From Metallyticus violacea (taxonomy: Eukaryota > Arthropoda > Insecta > Mantodea > Metallyticidae): a stretch of 64,000 nt of DNA. Below the pieces are notes generated by a model. It ran no database searches, was not told the origin of the DNA, and was given only the letters and a program-made list of their open reading frames with translations. Below are positions 23,061 to 35,600 of this stretch, piece after piece; the first letter of the stretch is position 1, and each line of letters starts with the position of its first letter. The DNA lies in NCBI GenBank assembly GCA_030762175.1, contig CM060830.1, forward strand, positions 51,581,501 through 51,645,500. Direction: 5' to 3'. Both the position numbers and the translations under genes were made by a program.

Positions 23061-24522
23061 CAAAGGGCGTTTTAAAAGTTCTCGGCCTGACAAAAACATT
23101 TAAGAGAAATTGTACATTTAATCCAAGGACTTCCCCACTTTTTAATACATTCAGTTCAACTGTTAAAAACAAGCGCCTATATCGGATTTGGTGTAAATCT
23201 TCGTCCATAGTCATTTCTTCATATTTGGGGACAAAAAGTAAATACTGGGAGGCAAATGCAGCAATGTGGTGCTTGTGGAAGCACTTGGAAGTCATGCCGT
23301 TTGGAGAAACAATCCCAGATGTGTGGAAGTTGCATAATTTTAATAAAAGAGGACTATTTTTTTTTTCGCAAAGTGTGGACGTTTAACCTAGCATCCTTAA
23401 GTTAGTCCAGTAGTGAAGCATAATACTCCCCGGTGATAGTTCTGCCCTTCTGGAGGAAGTCTACGAGTATCACACCACGAGAATGCCAGAAAACCGTAGC
23501 CATGACTTTTCCTGCATATGGAATCGTTTTTGCTTTCTTTGGTGCACTTTCAGCTGCTGCCACCCACAGTTTAGACTGCCCCTTCATCTCTAGCGTGTAA
23601 TTCCGCCTGTCATCTCCATTATGAAATGTCAGCGAAACTCATTGCAATTGAGTTTAACGCGTCTAAACACTGTTGGGAAATACTCTTGGGAATTTGGTTC
23701 ATTGTTAACAAACGCACTCATAAAGCTTTCCCATACCCAAAACTTCTTGTAAAATGTAGTGAACACAACCTATCCAGATCTTTGCAAGTGGGTCCTGGTG
23801 GTGTAGTGGTTACCATACTTGCCTCCTAAACCCAAGATTGCAGGTTCGAACCCGGCCAGGACCGATGGATTTTTTCGGGGCGTATGGCTTCCTTCGGAAG
23901 GGAAGTAAAGCCGTGGATCCCATGTCATACATTTACGGCACGAAAAAGAACCTCAAGCCTGAAAGATAGGCCTCTGAGCAAAATTTGTCGGCCGTTTCAC
24001 GCCCTGAGTTGAATGGGACGCTGACGACCTGAGCTGTTAAAGAGCGTCCATAAATAAATCATTCTAAAAAAAAAAATATCATTGCAATGACAGCCAACTC
24101 GCGTATCTTCGATCAGCACTGTTAATTTTTGTCACAATCACTTTGGTCGTAGCATTGGGACGCCTTGAGCGCTCGTCATCTTGAATGGATGTACGACATC
24201 TCTTAAATTCAGCAACCACTTTTTATCCGTCGAAAACCAAGGGGAATTATCCTTCAATGTAGAATCCAACTGCTCTTGTGTTTCTGTTGGGATTTAACCC
24301 TTCAAAACCAAGCACTTTATCACAGCTCGTATTTCATTTTTATCCATTTTAAAGAAAATGTTAACACTAGTTTGTGTACACGATCGTAACAAACAAGTGA
24401 GTGGACCTACAAGTTAGAAACTTTACAGCGCGCCATCTAAGGGATATTAAATATCTTAGTAATTTGGCCATCTTCAAGACATATGAGTTAGGCCGAGATG
24501 TTTTAGAACATCCCTCGTGCAC
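23061..24522 (-). mobile_element. Mariner (irritans-like) with both ends, split by SINE-B
   Basis: Imperfect inverted ends are visible: GGGCGTTTTAAAAGTTCTCG at the left and its inverted relative CGAGATGTTTTAGAACATCC at the right, both followed inward by GGCC. TA dinucleotides flank near 23059 and 24523. The minus strand encodes transposase pieces in order: an N-terminal DERSRRPNATTK stretch near 24.18 kb, then GKVMATVFWHSRGVILVDFL near 23.47 kb, a decayed SxYLLFVPKYEEM segment in place of the usual DxxLFPxLK region, and a short C-terminus. Stops and frameshifts separate them. Without the SINE and its duplicated target the element is about 1.16 kb, close to an ordinary mariner. Confidence 0.9.
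23788..24077 (+). repeat. SINE-B, full length, inside mariner
   Basis: The tRNA-like head has GGTGGTGTAGTGGTTACC (A box region) and GGTTCGAACCC (B box, near 23844). The body includes AAGAACCTCAAGCCTGAAAG and TTTCACGCCCTGAG, shared with the 0.9- and 48.3-kb copies. The end is an A-rich tail after CCATAAATAAATCATT. ATCTTTGCAA (23778-23787) and ATCATTGCAA (24078-24087) form a 10-bp target duplication with one difference. This is the reference copy of the family in this window. Confidence 0.93.
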
Positions 24523-24529
24523 TACCATT

Positions 24530-24944
24530 GCCTCCAATTAATGCCATTATAATAATCTTTAGCGTTATACGGGCCAGAATGTGCGAGAAGTTGGCTATCT
24601 CGCAAGCAACAGGAGCGGTATTATCCCGCTCTAAAGGTTAACATCGGTATGCCTTCGATTCTTGGATTCAGTGTCTGGAGGCGTGTTTTTCCCTCGCCGC
24701 ATCAATCCGGCTCTTACAATAACCTTGAGTTTTGTAAGATTATACAGTGAGGTTATTTGGGTTAAGGGCAGCGTAAGCGCGGTTGCATACTGGGGAAGTG
24801 AAACCGCTGCAACCGGAAAAAGGGAGAATCCTCACTCTTAAAGTTAGCATTTTTATTTTAGTGTTTATATTGCGTAAATGAACTATATTTAAAAATGATA
24901 ATAATGAGCACATTATAATTTTTATTTCATAAAAATACGGCGGG
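24530..24944. other. Spacer, nothing firm
   Basis: CTGCAACCGGAAAAAGGGAGA near 24807 has a relative at 28093 (CTGCAACCGGAAAAGGGGAGA), so part of this stretch may belong to the same repeat as the neighbouring repeat D. Confidence 0.45.
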
Positions 24945-25260
24945 TTCAAAAATGTTTGTCAGTGAAAGATGCTGTCTAGGAACTTTATTAAGTTGGCGAA
25001 CAATTTCTTTATCTGGAACACAACTGCCAGAATATTCTCGTTTCCACATATATATCGTAAATAACCCCATCTTCAAGATTATATATAGTGGTATAAATAA
25101 CGAAGAGTATTTATCACACAATTTATTACCAATGAAAGCACCGAGAAGGGCACACAAATGCCAATAGATAATTGAAAATACTCCCTTTGACTACAAGCTG
25201 CTACCTGCACATGTATCATGCGACCTTAACTATTGACCTCTCTCATTACGCAACCGTGCT
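24945..25260. repeat. Dispersed repeat D, copy 1
   Basis: Three blocks recur in the same order at 28.98-29.28 kb: TTGGCGAACAATTTCTTTAT, AATGAAAGCACCGAGA, and CTACCTGCACATGTATCATG. Minus-strand frames in both copies are short and dissimilar, so coding capacity is doubtful. The family is not recognised. Confidence 0.65.
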
Positions 25261-25384
25261 ATGTCGCCTCTTAACTGAATTAACCTCAATGTAAAACCAT
25301 AATTCTAAAGAGCTGGCAGTTTGGTGAAACCAGCGAAGTTAATCACAGTTAATATCTGTATCTATGGCTCCATGTTTCTGGCAC

Positions 25385-25680
25385 TGCGCTGCAGGACCCC
25401 GTAGTATGTTGATATCGGCGGTGAAGTTGCTGTTCAGATCATCAATAGATCGCATTCGATTTCGATAAACTTTTTATCTTCAAGGTAAACCCACAAGAAG
25501 TAATGTTGTGAGTTGAATTGGGTGATGCTAAGCCAATGTCGCGTCCATGTTAAAAATGTTCCACCACGAAAGAGAACTGCCTTAACGTTATCTGTTGCAT
25601 GTTTAAAATTTAATTCAGAATCAGTTATAACCTGATCCCGAAATTCAGGCATTTTATTTTGGTTAAAATAGGCCGGCAAA
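25385..25680 (-). mobile_element. Transposase fragment, DUF4817/IS630-like family
   Basis: The minus-strand frame contains VLFRGGTFLTWTRHW followed by HYFLWVYLEDKKFIE. This parallels the RWIGRGG-x-WPxRSPDLxPLDFFLWGYLKDxVY stretch of such transposases, although the catalytic PD is lost (the frame reads TQFNSQ there). A stop follows. No inverted ends or N-terminal part were identified. Confidence 0.45.
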
Positions 25681-28600
25681 AAGGGTTATAAAATACTGAA
25701 AATGGGCACTAGTATAATTAAAATAGACATTAATTAAGAGTGAAAACAGATAAATATATCACTCATTATTAATAAAAATAGGTATTTAAGATACTTAATA
25801 CTTTCTTTTATTACACATATTACTTAAGCTCACTTTTCTTGGTTACAACCAACAAGATGTTTTTTCAAGGTCATAGTCAGCCGCTTGTCAGAGAGAGCAT
25901 TTTACATCATGGAAAAGAATCCACTGAAGTGATTGGAGCATATTTGAAACAAGCCATTTCAGAAGGACTCATACCAGTTACAGCAGAACATTCACCTTTC
26001 AGGACATCATGGAAATAGTGATCAAGACAAAGTAAAGTAGTTTTTAAAGTCCTGGCATATGAGCAAAAGATGCACGTTGGTTTCGGTCAAGTTCTTTTTC
26101 TGTTTATGCGTTATATCAGGTTAGTATATCTCTTACTTCTGTGCTGAACACATTGTAAGGACGGTTTATTGCACAGCTGTACCGCTCTCATCTTTCTCGC
26201 TTGCAGTTGTTTGTTACATTTATGCACAAGTTTCCTAGAATTGATCGATACAAGGTCATTCGCGAGGACCATTCAAAGCTACAGAACTTCTCTTATCCTC
26301 TCTATTTCCCGGTATTCGTATGCCGAGGCAACCGTGCGTTCCTTTCACTAATGGAGGTTCTGCTATTTTAAGAGCTTAAGAGAATCTGACTGCTTGAAAA
26401 CAAATTTATAACAAGATTCTCAAATGATATTTTTGTGAGGTGAACATGCCATTTAATTATTAACTTTTTTTCACTTCGATGTCCTGATATTCTTTAAATG
26501 CTTTTTAAAATGCATAAATAATCGCCGAAAAAATCCACAATGATCCAAAACATTCAAAAAGGGCAAAATTAAAACTGACCTTACCTGGCCCCAATGTACG
26601 GAAACATGTTCCTTTCTATCCGATTCTAAACCATGTCCCTCTAACAGAAAAGGCATTTTGCCTAACTTCCGGGCTCTGGTTATAACTATTGAATATTCAT
26701 TAAATTCTTCTTTAAAAAATATTAATAAACTTCTATTAATTTTTCTACCGAAAAGGTTTATACAAGCATTTATAACGACAGTAGAACACTACAACCGAAA
26801 GACACCTGGTATTAAAGCGAGTCCAAACAGAACAGTAAATTATTATACGCATAGAAAGTTTCCTAACAATCAGGATATTTATCGGAATGTGTAGTAGAGG
26901 ATCATTAAATTACAAAAGTATTTATTTGATTTATTTTCTCGTAAGCTATTTTAACAAAGGGCGGGGAAATAATATAGGTAAATATTAAACGGGAGTTTGT
27001 GGGTATTTTTATTTATCTCCGCTATGTTCATTTTCGTATCTTTATGCATCTTTTTCTCTGGTAGAGAGAGAAAATTAACATCCCTGAGCGGTGGTGACAT
27101 CACTGCAAAATTTACTTATGAAACAAAAATCGAACAAATCCTGCGTCATTTAAATAATATCCTGTCCAAAATGAAAATGAGGTCACAAAATTTTAATCTA
27201 TATGTAAATAATTAAAAAAAAGTTAAATATTGTGCACTTTAATGTTGTAATATAAATGACCAAATGACACGTTCGACGTTTGCAGGACAACATTATAAGA
27301 TTCAACAGTTATAACAAGGAATTTCAACATATACGTGGCAGCAAACTTCGGGATATTCTGGGTGTTTTTTAAGTAATCTCTCAGTATAAATTTTCTATTA
27401 CAAAAGCCCTAATGGAAAGGGTTTTTTGCTTGGACACCAATACACGTCATTAAAAGCATGTTCGCTAACAATGGGAGCGTTCCGGCATCTGTCCTTCAAC
27501 ATAAAGCATTTTCAGCGGAGAGAGCGGTACATGTTAGCATGGAGAAACGAGCGTTTTGCGTCTCAGGTTCCCCGTCCTTTGAAATCAATGTCAAAATGCA
27601 AATACAATGGCTCTGCGCAGCATATGCGACACAAGGATGAAGTCATACTATAAGGAAATACCTTCACGCTGCATAGCGAATCCTGTACAGTCTCTGCATT
27701 TATAACTAATAAAAATTTACTACTTTTTGCTTCACGGTCACCACAATAGCGCACAATCGCAACAAGATAAGGCACTACCTACCTCTTTTCCAGCGTACTA
27801 GGTTTAATATCGGATAAGGTTTGTTTACGCTATAGAAAACCCTCAACCAGAAACTGCCGTGTAATAAACAAGCAGAACGTTTGCTTCTAAAATTTAGATT
27901 TTACTTCGAGGATGTGTTGGACACAGATCGAAAAAGTGGGCAGCGCAGCATGATAATAATATTTCCATAAATATAACATAAAAAACAAAGATAATTAAAG
28001 CGCAGACTTCATTGTATGTTCATTGTACGGCCAATCAGAGCAAGTTTCTGCGAGCGCTCATTTTTCTTCTTCTTACTGAGAAAGTGCAGCCACTGCAACC
28101 GGAAAAGGGGAGATCGAATCGGGGCGTGTAAAGTTCGTGTTTATATTTTTACTGAAAGTAAAAAGATACTGCATTTAAAACTAATAACAATTACCGTGAA
28201 AACTCTCTATCCGCATAACATGGTTCAATAAAAAATTGTGAAATTTAACGAGTAAGTTTTTATAGAATGTACATATATTTGTACATAACTGAAAGGAAAT
28301 GATACGTGTTACACATTAATGGTCAATAAAAATAAAATAAAAGCTACAACTTACACGTATAGTGAAACTGCACACATGAATAAAAGTAACTGAGAACCAC
28401 TCTGCTTATTTTAGGCATGTAATTATTTGCTTCAATAAATTTATATTTAAATACAGTGTGCTTTCTGGAAAATATGTAACAATAATACATTTTGTAAAGA
28501 ATTCAGAAATCAACAGAATAAAAGTTATAGAAAAATCCACCCTTTCCATACCACTGTGTTTAATGATTCATTGCAAAGCACAGAGATAAATGCCAATCAA

Positions 28601-28843
28601 ACTCAAATAGGTAGCAAAAAGCCAGTTAGAAAATTGATCAATTTAAAGCTTTTGAGATAAATACCAATCAAGCTTAAATTAGCAGAAATACATAACGAAA
28701 GAGAAATTGTTCAAGAGCGTCCATATTCTAAGAATCAGGTGCGTCAATCATAGAGGGATATGCTACGTATGTTAAAGCATAGAAATTTGTCAGATTCCAA
28801 GAAAATATATTCAATATTACAAGGCATCTTAACTAAATAGGGG
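25681..28843. other. Long spacer without a supported gene
   Basis: The frames at 26169-26351, 26471-26656, 26658-26894, 26997-27215 and 27426-27775 are 60-78 codons each and carry no recognisable domain. A GC-richer patch at 27430-27660 might be an old exon or transposon, but no motif or splice context supports either. Confidence 0.45.
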
Positions 28844-29290
28844 GTGTCCAAATATGAAAATTTTCTTCTAGTAGCCTGTGTTATATGATATGCCCTTCAG
28901 TAGCATCTGCACAGTAAATAAAATGCCTTTTCTTCAGTAAGAACACGGTGGTTCGGAACGCGTTTCACCCTCTCTCCCTCGTAACATTTTAACAAGCTGG
29001 CGAACAATTTCTCTACCTTGAACAGATAGCGAGGATATTTTTTGCGAATTGGCTTTCCTTTTCTCTGCATTAAATCCGTTTTTACATATTTATTGTTACA
29101 TAAAAGCCCATCTAAATTGTATTCATGTAGTGGCAGAACTGTTACAGAAAAATTGGCATACAATTAACACTCAATGAAAGCACCGAGTAACATAGGAACG
29201 CACAGCCATTCACTGACAAAGCCTACCTGAAACTAACTACTAGTTGATACCTGCACATGCATTATGTAGCCTTCTCTCAGCACACAGCTG
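28844..29290. repeat. Dispersed repeat D, copy 2
   Basis: Shared blocks with copy 1 are CTGGCGAACAATTTCTCTAC near 28998, AATGAAAGCACCGAGT near 29174, and ATACCTGCACATGCATTATG near 29249. Upstream, GGGGGTGTCCAAATATGAAA near 28840 looks like a DNA transposon end. The 88-codon minus-strand frame at 28897-29163 is basic, has no known motif, and is not conserved in copy 1. Confidence 0.65.
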
Positions 29291-30235
29291 CGCTCTGCAG
29301 CTAGTAACCTCACGGTATTGTTGTGGTTTTAATAAAAGTCATTTATATGAATAGTTCAGTAAAATAAAAGAGGTCATATGAGGTTGGGGTGTATATGTCA
29401 AACACAAGCTATCAACAGACACTGTTTTACGTTCGTTGATATTGAATTCAGATAATACTATCACTGTTCGAATTTATGGGAAGACACACCGTTTCAAACT
29501 CCCTATAATTGTGTAATTACAGCAAATACAATTTTTACTTCGTAACATTTTGCAAGAAATGTAAATATTCATATTTAATACGATGGGAGTATATCCAGTA
29601 ACGCAATCGCTTATTTTTCTTAAAAAAAATGACATAATAATGTTAGCTTAGCTTAAGGGAAATAAATAAAATGTAAATATTTTTAATACTAAGCTAAATG
29701 CTTAGCTTTTGTGCATGTGTGTAAAACAGTAACGCTGTGAGATTTTACTTGTATCACTTTATTACATTTTGCATTTTTAATTTTTGTAAAGTTTTTTCCA
29801 ATACATACAGGGTGGACATAAAGTTTCGAACCGTTTTCATGAAATAATAGTTTGTCATAAATGAAATGTATATGATATATACAGATTCAGACAGGCGCTT
29901 TTTTATCTTAATTGAACATGACCGCCATTTTGTGTGTAAATACGAATGCAACCCAAAAGACGTTTGTAAGCATGTCGCCCGAAATCGCTTTATAAGCTTT
30001 GTATACTGGTGGCTTGATAAAAAGTACAGGGGCGCCAAATCTGATGAACGTTAAGGCATATTTCGGGGTTTCTCTCACGTCCAACGTAAAACGCAGGGTT
30101 TCCCAACCTTTTGAAAACCCAAAATTTCCCAGTAAACTCTCGTTCCTTCTCTACATATTCAAACCGCACAATAGGCACATTCTGTAGTTATAGTGTGAAA
30201 TAAAATATAAATATAAGAACAGCAATGTTTTCAGT

Positions 30236-30236
<1 letters not shown>
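29291..30236. other. Spacer with possible transposon end
   Basis: ACAGGGTGGACATAAAGTTTC near 29808 resembles the end of a Tc1/mariner or related element. The overlapping frames at 29754-30178 show no transposase motif, so the call stays open. Confidence 0.4.

Positions 30237-30267
<31 letters not shown>
30237..30267. repeat. (TTA)n microsatellite
   Basis: About ten units lie directly before a T-rich run and a SINE-A fragment. Confidence 0.95.
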
Positions 30268-30284
30268 TTATAATTTTTTTTTTC

Positions 30285-30460
30285 GTATTAACGTCCTTTT
30301 TCACCACTGAGATATCCCAGACGTTGGACACCGATGAGATGAAATGATAAATGGGAAAATTACTTTTTTGGGGGTGAACCATACCAGGACTAAGTTTGCG
30401 GTACTTCCACGGCGTTTTCTATTAATGAGGACTGAGGAAAATCTAGATAAAGCCTCAGAC
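30285..30460 (-). repeat. SINE-A copy, 5' truncated, diverged
   Basis: The + strand reads GAGATGAAATGATAAATGGGA, then CAGGACTAAGTTTGCGGTACTTCC and AATGAGGACTGAGGAAAA, the complement of the SINE-A body. The tRNA head is missing. Short ATT-rich tracts lie on both sides. Confidence 0.85.
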
Positions 30461-30475
30461 TTCCCGTTAATCCGA

Positions 30476-32227
30476 CCTCTGCTGTATAATAACAATATTA
30501 TTATTATTATTAGGCGCACATGGACCTATGGTAATACCTGGAAAACTTCATCGTGTAAAAATATTTTAACATGAAAGAAAATAATTAGCGAAAAAATATT
30601 GAAATTATCATTACAAAAACAAACGAACTTGCACTTCTGGAACTTAAAAAGCCATGAGCGCGGATCTATCGCCAGTCCGCAATCTAATTTTCTCTGGACA
30701 CATACACTGTGTAGATTCCGCAGAACACAAGTTGCAATTTGCCCTTGTAATGAAAGAGACCAGTTATTCGGTCACCTTTTGCTAGAGACGATACAGACTA
30801 TAAAAAAGAAAGAAATGTTCTAATATTGTCGCTGGCGAAAAAAATAATGACCACCAAATAACTAAGATCTTTTTGAAATACGTTTGTAAATATGTAAAAA
30901 CAAATAATTTTATAAAGAATGAGATAGACGCAAAGGAAAGAGTGTAGCGTAAAAATATTATTAATATTTAATTATTTTCCAATGCCAACACCTTGTTCTC
31001 ATGTGCTCGTGGGCATTCCCTCCTGACATGGGGGCATTGTAGCGGATTTCTGAGGCCGGGAGCCCATAAAGCGGCGCAACTATAGATGATATGATTATGA
31101 TTCACCTTTGGGTGAGAAATGAAATGTATTAATAAAGGCGCAGATGAGCCCTAAAGCCAACTAGCATTCATGTTCTCAGGATAAGGAAAAACTCCGGAGG
31201 GGGGAAAAATGAATAAAAATAAAAAAACTCACCCAGACAGTTTCATCTGACCAAGAGTCTAACCGAGGGTCAGCATCTAGACCACGGAGGCAGTCAAGTG
31301 TGAATATGTGATTATCCTAATAAGCAAACTAGATTCTTTAAGAGTTTAAGAACTGATATGCACACAAGCAGAGAACCATTGGCAAAAATGGGCACATCTG
31401 CAAGTTAAGCACTTAATATAATCAAATCACGTGTACATAGTGTAAATTCTAAACAAGATTTAGAGTTAGCTGTAGGCATAATCGGTATTGCAAACAAATA
31501 TCACAACAATTAAGGCTTACCTAATTTTATTCTCTTAGAATTATTATTTCCCATCATTTGTTAATATAACAGCAACACAAAATTAATTGTAAATTATGCA
31601 TTTCTACCCAGTTAGTGTAACATTAAAACATGTAATGTTATAAATAGTAAAGGAAAATGTTCTGTAATAAAGTAATAATAAAATCGCATAGAATAGGTGA
31701 TCAGTTCAATGTCATGGTCACTTCGAAGAAATCACAAACACAGAAAGACGCAGGCACTTACTAACCGGCATTTGTATTTTTGAAAATGAACTGAGGAAAC
31801 CCACGGAAAAAAAAAAGAAAAAAAAAGAAAAAAAACTGTAGCCATCAGCAGGAATTTAACCTAAGCGTCCGGTGATCTTTAATGCAACAAAATCCTGAAG
31901 TTTATTAGATTCTCATAAACACTTGTTATTTTTTCAAGATTTTTTATTTGTCTGTATTTAACCAAGATTTTGGAATGTGTTATTTTCGCAAACCTATTTG
32001 TATTTAATTTAGTATTTCCTTAATTTCTTACATATTAACTAAATTGCAAGGAGTATTGAAGTAGGTTATATATGGCGTGAAATATACATGCATTTTGAAA
32101 GCTCGGGGAAATTCTAGTCTAGAGTAAACTGACCCAAGATTTAATTTTCTGAATTAAAACGCGGAGGTGTGTCCCCTGATAAGAAGAAATCCAAACTTAA
32201 AAGAGTAGCTTGCTGATTGTTTCGAAA
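30476..32227. other. Upstream flank of the Akap200-like gene
   Basis: Mostly AT-rich with an A-rich tract at about 31806-31838. A short GC-richer patch at 31000-31080 and a segment at 31140-31300 hold no frame of note. No further exon or transposon is evident. Confidence 0.45.
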
Positions 32228-32467
32228 GGTATGTGGTTATGATATCACAACCCCGATGACGTAGGGTGCGCGGATAGGGTACCAGGAAATGAAAAATGAC
32301 GTGGCTTCCTCGGCGTGACCTTTGTCGCTGTGTATGTGATGCTCTTCCTGGTTGGCAGAAGCAGTCAGTGTGTGGTTGGTAGTGCAGCGGTACTGAAGTT
32401 AGTCTCTTGTGTTGTGCATTGTCTTGCAGTTGGAAGCACGTTCAGTCGAGTGTAACAGAAAGCGAGA
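32228..32467 (+). promoter_or_regulatory. Promoter and 5' UTR of the Akap200-like gene
   Basis: GC content rises sharply compared with both sides. Two TGACGT motifs (CRE half-site type) lie at 32257-32262 and 32297-32302 in the same orientation, 40 bp apart, followed by TGACCTTTG near 32317. TCAGTG at 32365-32370 matches the insect initiator consensus, and a second TCAGTC lies near 32442. No TATA box is obvious at about -30 from either, and the downstream promoter element is not clear. The transcription start is therefore inferred; a further 5' exon outside this segment cannot be excluded. Confidence 0.5.
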
Positions 32468-32644
32468 ATGGGAGCGCGACAGAGCAAACGGTCGGTGGAC
32501 ATCACGACAACGCCGAAGAAGGAAGGTGCGGAGGACCAGCAACAGCCCTTGGATGGACGTCTGGGTCACATTGAGGAAGGGGCAGACATAAAGCCCGCGG
32601 CTAACGGTGCTCCCTCACACACAACCGCTGAGCCGGATATACAG
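32468..32644 (+). CDS. Akap200: Akap200-like (MARCKS-like A-kinase anchor protein), first coding exon
   Basis: The exon encodes 59 residues and ends exactly on a codon boundary before the donor GTAAGT, so intron 1 is phase 0. The start MGARQSKRSVDITTTPKK closely resembles the N-terminus of insect Akap200. Gly2 followed by a Ser at position 6 and basic residues fits N-myristoylation plus a basic membrane-binding patch. The rest of the exon is hydrophilic and low-complexity, rich in Glu, Asp, Gln, Ala and Pro, as in that family. Family members tether the RII subunit of protein kinase A and bind actin and membrane; the RII helix and the basic effector domain would lie in later exons not seen here. 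The start has A at -3 and G at +4. The open frame continues past the donor only to 32713. The match is from memory of the family, not from an alignment. Confidence 0.85.
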
Positions 32645-35600
32645 GTAAGTGTCTCTGACATGCCATATCCTACAGGTTTTACATATGAAGCAAGCAAAAA
32701 GTTTTATCTGTAACCCTGATGACTTGTCCTCATATTAGAAGTTATAAACCTAAAAACACGGGTAGCTTTTAAAGGTTTTATGCCTTAAAATGCTTACATA
32801 GCACACACCTACCGCGTCCATTATTTGCTTATAGTGGAGCCACACCCTTGTAACATCTAAAACAATATAAAATAACAAAATGCTTATGTAAATGTAATCG
32901 ATTACAATATTAGAATTCCTTGAAGTTTTCTTAGCAATTCATCGCGTTAGTACTAGAAAGATGAAGACAGATAGTTTCGTTTACATAGTTCACAGAGGCT
33001 TCATAGCAAGAATACAATGGGCGTCTGCTTTATAAAGCAAGAGCTGTTACAATGAATATTTCTCACTACTTTCACTGGTCGGGCGTTCTTGTTTCACGTC
33101 TTAGATCCATGCAGCATTATGTTTGTCAAGTGACGCTAGCTGCTTGTAATATTATATGCATTTTTAATAGCTATTTAAGATAGAAGTGTTTAAAAGTTCC
33201 ATTTTATTTTGCGAGTAGGATAAATTAGATTTATTGCAGTCATTCCAAAATGTCAAAGTAGTAGTTCGCATATTTCTCACCAGGAGAAGCATGCAATAAA
33301 CTTTTCCTAAAACTTAATGTTAATAATACCACAGCGGTGGAAATTAGTGGTTTTTAAACGTATTTTGTCGCAGAAAAAATTTCACATTAAAATATTATAT
33401 TTTCTCTATATATTATATTAAATTGCTGTTTAAAAGTGTTATGCATTTGGACATGCAAAATGATGAATCAGCTGTTACTCACAGACGTAGGATTTCCAAC
33501 ACACTAATGCATGCTAAAATGTCTTAGAAATCAGTTTAATAGTTTAATTTAGTTTCTGGAGCATTCCTTGAAATCGCGAAGCAGTCACAGAGACCTATGA
33601 ACATAGAATTTGTCATTTACAATTACCACGATCTACATTTACAAACAATATCATGTACATCTGCATAAATAGTTACAATAAAAATGAAAAAGTAACACTT
33701 AGAACAACTCGGTTAAACAACAAAACCAGAGAAAGAAGCAGACAAATCACTCGATCACATAAATTTTACTATATAGGTATTTACATATACATTGATATAA
33801 AATCATTAGTGTTTAAAATCAGTATATTGTCACTCGGTATTTTCCTTTACAGAATAATAGGCTTTTTTACATTGGTATTTTATGAGAGCAGGTTTGAAGG
33901 ATTTACCATTATTTACTAAAGGCTTTTAGACTAGAGGTAAGAACGTTTTGTATTAAAATGCATTCGTAATAAACTCCTTTTTGATGGCAGGAAAGTGTTG
34001 AAACCGGTTTATGTAGATTTGCTTTTTGTCTAGTGTTCTTGTCATGAATATTTAGAATTTTGTAAAAAAATGTCTTTATTTCATATATAAAAGTTCGTCA
34101 GCGATAATATATATTCACATGGTACAGTTAAAAGTTCAAAGTGCCTAAAGGGATTATTCGTAAGACATTTTCTGTAACAGCAAGACACACTCACTTTTAA
34201 CCAAGTTTCCCCAAAATAATATAAGACTATTCATTATTGGATGGAACTAGGGCATATGAACTGTGTAAGGAATGTAAAAATATTTAAAATCTGTTAATAC
34301 ATTATAAATTGTATCCTTGTAAATGGTGATAAGTGATGCACCTATTTATTCCATATTGAGGAAGCTTGGGGATATAGAACGTGTTATGCATAAAAGGAAT
34401 TTATGTTGGCGACTTGAAACAATGACGACATACTGTTTGATAATCTAGCTAGAAGGCTATTATATTCGTGCACTGCAGAATAACATCCTTCTGGAAGAGT
34501 TTTAATGAGTCAATGTCTACATCATTGTCATGCATTACAAAATTAACCTCGACTGTAATTACCACTAAAATAGCTAACACGGAGTTAATTTTATATTTGG
34601 GGTATTGCTCTTTTTCAGGTAGAAGATTGACATAATGCGGCAGGCGGAACCAAAGCAAACTGCAGGTTTGACGTTCCCCTGCAAAGTCTTGTAAGACATA
34701 CAAGAATGCCGGGTTCCAACACTATTTATATCATTAAGCTAATCCATGAGCAGCCATTAAAACTAAAGTTATTTAAAAGCCCCAACTATTTAAAATTGTT
34801 AAACCCCCAATAACTAACCTAATGAGCTATAGACGAATAAGCAATTAAAGAATTCATATATATCTGACCAAACTCCTTAAACTGGTAATATAAATAGATT
34901 AATAATTACATTCCAAATTAAACTGAGGTTTTAATAAGTATTTTTCTTTGGTGGTGCAAATTATTTTTTTTTCTCTTATCTACCACAGTCAATGTTTACT
35001 GTTTGCGGACTTGTACACATTTCAGTATAAAGTGTGCTGTTAACCATTTTCAGAAAACGTTTAGGGTTCTGACTTCAATGCCTGCTTTGTTTTTATTCCC
35101 CCTCATTTTTTTTAAGTTGACATTTGTAAATCAAACATTTATTTACATAAAGAATACAAATTGTTTACCTCTAAAACATCACTTTTAATTCATTATTAAT
35201 TTTGTTACTATAGAGACGTTTACCATGGTTGTATCTTTTGCATTGGAAGGCACCTTGTTTAAAGAGCATGCGCATTAAGTAATTTGGAAACTGTTACATA
35301 TGTAATGAATCTTTTTCATAAAAAATTTGAAGATTTCTGCGTCTAAGCTCTAACAGGTTGTTGCAAAATGTCTCTGTCTAATGACGTCCTTGGCAGCCAT
35401 TTTTGACGACCTTGCACAGCTGATCGGCAATTAACTGAGGTAGCTTTTGACCTATTGCTCGGTACACTTTGGTAATGTTGTAGTTTCAGCCAGATTTGTT
35501 TTAACTTAATTGATACATTTGTTTCATCTAGATGCATGCGGATTTTTAAACATCCAGGGAGAATGAAAAAGTAATATAGCCAGTAACTGAAGCCAATGTT

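Noticed and set aside
29808..30060. CAGGGTGGACATAAAGTTTC as a mariner or Tc1 end
   Set aside because: A typical start sequence, but there is no inverted partner or coding evidence.
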